This document shows positions 61,456-64,000 of a DNA stretch of 64,000 nucleotides, piece after piece. Each line of letters begins with the position of its first letter. The stretch's first letter is position 1. Position numbers and translations under genes: made by a program. The notes under the pieces are model-generated. The model made no database searches, was not told the origin of the DNA, and saw only the letters and a program-made list of their open reading frames with translations. The stretch spans positions 2,914,501 to 2,978,500 of the forward strand of contig NZ_AP025344.1 in the NCBI RefSeq assembly GCF_021654795.1, given 5' to 3'. Origin of the DNA: Paenibacillus dendritiformis (GTDB lineage: Bacteria > Bacillota > Bacilli > Paenibacillales > Paenibacillaceae).

Positions 61456-61782
61456 GAGCGCAAGCGCGGGCAATGCCGGGAAATAGCAAGATTGGTGGCC
61501 GAACAACTTGATGGTCGGCTTTTTTTGTGCATGGAGAGCAGGGCAAAGTGGGGAGAGGGCAGGGCTGAGGAGGCAAGTCAGGCAAGTCACATGAAAATCC
61601 TGCACAGGCGCAGCATTTTGAGACCCAAGAGGCGAAATTCCGAGAAAATCCTGCAAAACTGCATTATTTCGCCTATTTTGAACCCAATCCAGGCCATAGC
61701 GCAGGGAATTCCTGCATTTTTGCAGGATTCCTTTTTTCATAGAGTGGTGTCAATGAAATTGCTGTATTTTTGCAGCATTGTT
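61297..61782 (+). repeat. segmental direct duplication of 60413-60905
   Basis: From GGTCGCGGCAGG at 61297 the sequence follows 60413 with an offset of 884 bp through the AgcS end, terminator and dispersed-repeat block, with only scattered differences and a short deletion in the GGCAAGTCA run (fewer copies at 61575). Confidence 0.9.
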
Positions 61783-61925
61783 GGAGTAGATGAACAGATT
61801 GGACGGAGTAAATGCAGCATTGGTGGAGTAGATGAACAGAGTGGAGGGAGTAAAGCAGCATTGATGGAGTAGATGAACAGATTGGACGGAGTAAATGCAG
61901 CTTTGGTGGAGCTGATACGAATGGC
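61783..61925 (+). repeat. second, shorter 41-bp tandem array (about 3.5 copies)
   Basis: The same unit as at 60906-61270 follows the duplicated block, so the array was part of the duplicated segment or the duplication was mediated by it. The stretch 61926-62105 carries the promoter region of the next gene. Confidence 0.85.
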
Positions 61926-62105
61926 GGAAGGAAGTCCGGTTTGTTATGTAATCGAGCAAAGGGGCGGAGGGGACTGCAGCTGTGGCGGACTCGTCGCATG
62001 AAGTTGCGGCCGCAATGATTTTTTTGCTTTCAGCCCGGCTTCATATAGAATGTAGGTATAAGGATATACGCATCGCTAGAAATCGTACTAATGGAGGATA
62101 TCCCG

Positions 62106-64000
62106 GTGAGTCATCCGATTTATGAATTCGTGGAAACAGACGAGGCTTTGCCCTTCGATGTGTCGCTGCACAGCGTGAACTACGTTCCCAATCACTGGCA
62201 TAACAGCATGGAAATCATCTTCGTGCTGCGGGGCAACTTGGAAGCGATGGTCAATCAGCGGAAATTTTCCTTGACCGAAGGGGATGTGCTGTTGATCAAT
62301 CAAGGTCATGTGCATGAAGTCATTGGGCTGGACGTCAATATTATCGCGACGTTTCTTATCCCGTTCAAGTATATGAAGGAGAATGTGAAGGGCGTCGAAG
62401 CCATCAATTTCGCATGTTATTCGGGAGAGGCCAGCAAGGAGGAGAAGCTGGCGTTGGACCGCATTCGCCAGTGCCTGGCGGAGATGGTGCAGTTGAAGCA
62501 TAAAAAGGGGGAAGGCTACGAGCTCGACATGCAGGCCCGGATGCTGAGCGTGGTTTCCATCCTCCTGAAGCAATTCAAGCGGCCCGCGATGGAAGGCGCA
62601 ATGAATGAGAAGTATATGGACCGAATGTTGCGCATCATTACCTTTATCGACGAGCATTATCAGGAGCCGATCACGCTGCAGGCGATCGCCGAGCGCGAAT
62701 ACTTGTCGGTGCCGTATTTGTCCAAATTTTTCAGCGAGAACATCGGCCTGAACTTTCAGGCTTATCTGACCAGCATCCGCTTGAAAAATACGGTCGAGGA
62801 TCTGTTGCGGCATGCCGACGCGCCGATCGCGGACCTTGCCATGCATCACGGATTTCCGAATGCGAAATCCTTCTACGCTGCCTTCAAAGCAAAGTATCAT
62901 ATGACGCCCAACGAGTATCGCAGGCAGTACCGGCCGCCGACGGACGAGAAGGAAAAGCCTTCGGCCAACTATATGACGTTCAATCAATCGAGCGCGTTGG
63001 GCATCATTAATCAGTATTTGCAGCGCAGCCAAGCGCTTGGCGCAGTAGATGATGATATTCGCGAGGTGGAAGAGGCCGCCTATGAAGTGGACCTATCGGC
63101 CAGAGGCGAGCCGATCCGGCATACATGGAAGCAGTTGATCACGATCGGCAAAGCCAAGGAAGGCTTGCATGCCGATGTTCAGGAGCAGCTGCGGCATGTA
63201 CAGCGGGTGTGCCCCTTCCGCTATTTGCGGTTCCATGGCATCTTCGACGATGAGATGATGGTATATGATGAGGACGAGGCGGGACGGCCCCGGTTTAATT
63301 TCCGGTTCGTGGACCAACTGTTCGACTTCTTGCTGTCCGTCGGTCTCAAGCCGTTCGTGGAGCTGGGCTTCATGCCTTCCTTGCTGGCGGCCGATCCGGA
63401 CCAGAAAGTGTTCTACAAGGCAAGCTGCGTCAGTCCGCCGCGGTCGCTCGAGCGATGGTGCCTGCTCGTGGACCGCTTTCTGCGTCACTGCATGAATCGT
63501 TACGGTGCGGAGGAAGTAGAGAGCTGGAAGTTCGAGTTCTGGAATGAGCCGGAGCTGAAGACGTTCTGGCCGGGAACGCTGGAAGAATATATGGAGATGT
63601 ATTTGCGAACCTATCAGACCTTGAAGGGCGTATCGGAGCGGCTGCACATCGGCGCGCCCGGACGGATCATCACGGTTCGCTCGCCGCGGTTGAATGATGA
63701 ATTTTTTGCGTTCTGCCGCCGCAATCAGTGCTTGCCGGACTTCATACCGCTTCATTTCTATCCGCATGAGCATATCGAGGAGATGGTTCACGCCGACCCG
63801 GCGGCTCTGCTGCGGCTCCCGTTGCATTCATACCGTCGAATATTGGAGGAGTTCATGGGGATCTCTCCGAATCCGGATTATTTGCGGGACATACTTGGGC
63901 AAGAGATGAGGCTGCTGGCCGAGCAAGGATTGTCCGACAAGGAATTGGTTCTCACGGAGTGGAATTCGACCGCCTATCATCGGGAATTGACGAATGACAC
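62106..64000 (+). CDS. AraC-type regulator fused to a GH39 glycoside hydrolase domain, 3' end cut by window
   Basis: The frame is open for 631 codons to the right edge. Residues 1-95 form a cupin sensor (HWHNSMEIIFVLRGNLEAMV; LLINQGHVHEV). An AraC double helix-turn-helix spans about 180-278 (QAIAEREYLSVPYLSKFFSENIG and IADLAMHHGFPNAKSFYAAFKAKYHMTPNEYRRQY). From about 335 onward it is a GH39-like barrel: the acid/base Glu in FEFWNEPELKTFW and the nucleophile Glu in LVLTEWNSTAYH are both present. The fused domain may sense beta-xylosides or hydrolyse them. The GTG start has GGAGGAT upstream. The true length is unknown. Confidence 0.88.
   Translation, partial: MSHPIYEFVETDEALPFDVSLHSVNYVPNHWHNSMEIIFVLRGNLEAMVNQRKFSLTEGDVLLINQGHVHEVIGLDVNIIATFLIPFKYMKENVKGVEAINFACYSGEASKEEKLALDRIRQCLAEMVQLKHKKGEGYELDMQARMLSVVSILLKQFKRPAMEGAMNEKYMDRMLRIITFIDEHYQEPITLQAIAEREYLSVPYLSKFFSENIGLNFQAYLTSIRLKNTVEDLLRHADAPIADLAMHHGFPNAKSFYAAFKAKYHMTPNEYRRQYRPPTDEKEKPSANYMTFNQSSALGIINQYLQRSQALGAVDDDIREVEEAAYEVDLSARGEPIRHTWKQLITIGKAKEGLHADVQEQLRHVQRVCPFRYLRFHGIFDDEMMVYDEDEAGRPRFNFRFVDQLFDFLLSVGLKPFVELGFMPSLLAADPDQKVFYKASCVSPPRSLERWCLLVDRFLRHCMNRYGAEEVESWKFEFWNEPELKTFWPGTLEEYMEMYLRTYQTLKGVSERLHIGAPGRIITVRSPRLNDEFFAFCRRNQCLPDFIPLHFYPHEHIEEMVHADPAALLRLPLHSYRRILEEFMGISPNPDYLRDILGQEMRLLAEQGLSDKELVLTEWNSTAYHRELTND

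Noticed and set aside
61253..61486. Functional short transporter-like gene
   Set aside because: It is the duplicated 3' fragment of the AgcS gene with an internal deletion and no start region.

Overview
The window looks like a chromosomal segment of a Paenibacillus-type, endospore-forming Firmicute. The support is a GC-rich Bacillota gene repertoire with strong AAGGAGG-type ribosome binding sites, many GTG/TTG starts, YerC and DUF3918 small proteins, an ada/ogt operon, a tandem glycine riboswitch, a secreted cohesin/dockerin protein, an AA10 chitin oxidase and an AraC-GH39 fusion. I saw no rRNA, tRNA, CRISPR array or phage. The species cannot be fixed from sequence alone.

Layout. 0-7 kb: a membrane-anchored PAF-acetylhydrolase-like enzyme with a MerR regulator whose probable operator lies in a long-spacer promoter; then a Fur-controlled siderophore permease pair, an ABC exporter ending at a premature stop, and the decayed remnant of the siderophore ATPase. 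7-12.5 kb: dispersed intergenic repeats, then a three-gene minus-strand operon of unknown role (membrane-tethered TPR protein, four-repeat protein with a GYF_2-like tail, classical AAA ATPase with a TPR-like head). This operon is the best candidate for an undescribed system. 12.8-18.6 kb: a methyltransferase and an APH-like kinase lead into an alkylation-repair island: AlkA-type glycosylase and AlkD-like protein on the plus strand facing adaA-ogt-2OG oxygenase-SPL-type radical SAM on the minus strand.

18.6-20.8 kb: a gene-poor stretch with a response-regulator relic and two unrelated minisatellites (50-bp and about 45-bp units). 20.8-26.7 kb: a small secreted protein, MarR plus a UvrA2-like ABC protein, a DUF3918 microprotein not previously called, a TolB-like propeller protein, an IS110 relic and an AT-rich acetyltransferase. 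26.8-28.6 kb: an IS3-type element inserted into a copy of the dispersed repeat. 28.9-34.2 kb: a LacI regulator and HAD phosphatase, then a five-gene minus-strand operon of two small Lsm-like proteins, two glycosyltransferases and a pyruvyl transferase (surface or spore glycan).

34.4-37.4 kb: a sulfate ABC transporter operon (sbp-cysT-cysW) with no cysA. 37.9-40.4 kb: the cohesin/dockerin protein behind a CcpA cre-like site. 41-49 kb: a near-complete tyrosine/homogentisate catabolic operon (hppD, flavin reductase-like, FAH, hmgA, scoAB, aminotransferase, thiolase) without a recognisable maleylacetoacetate isomerase. 49-58.7 kb: assorted redox genes, an endonuclease/exonuclease/phosphatase protein, a LysR/SDR divergent pair, an AA10 chitin oxidase and an aldehyde dehydrogenase. 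58.8-64 kb: a glycine riboswitch controlling an AgcS symporter, whose 3' end plus downstream DNA is duplicated with 41-bp minisatellites, and finally an AraC-GH39 fusion running off the right edge.

Limits: all calls come from reading the sequence; no database search was run. Start codons were chosen from ribosome binding site spacing.
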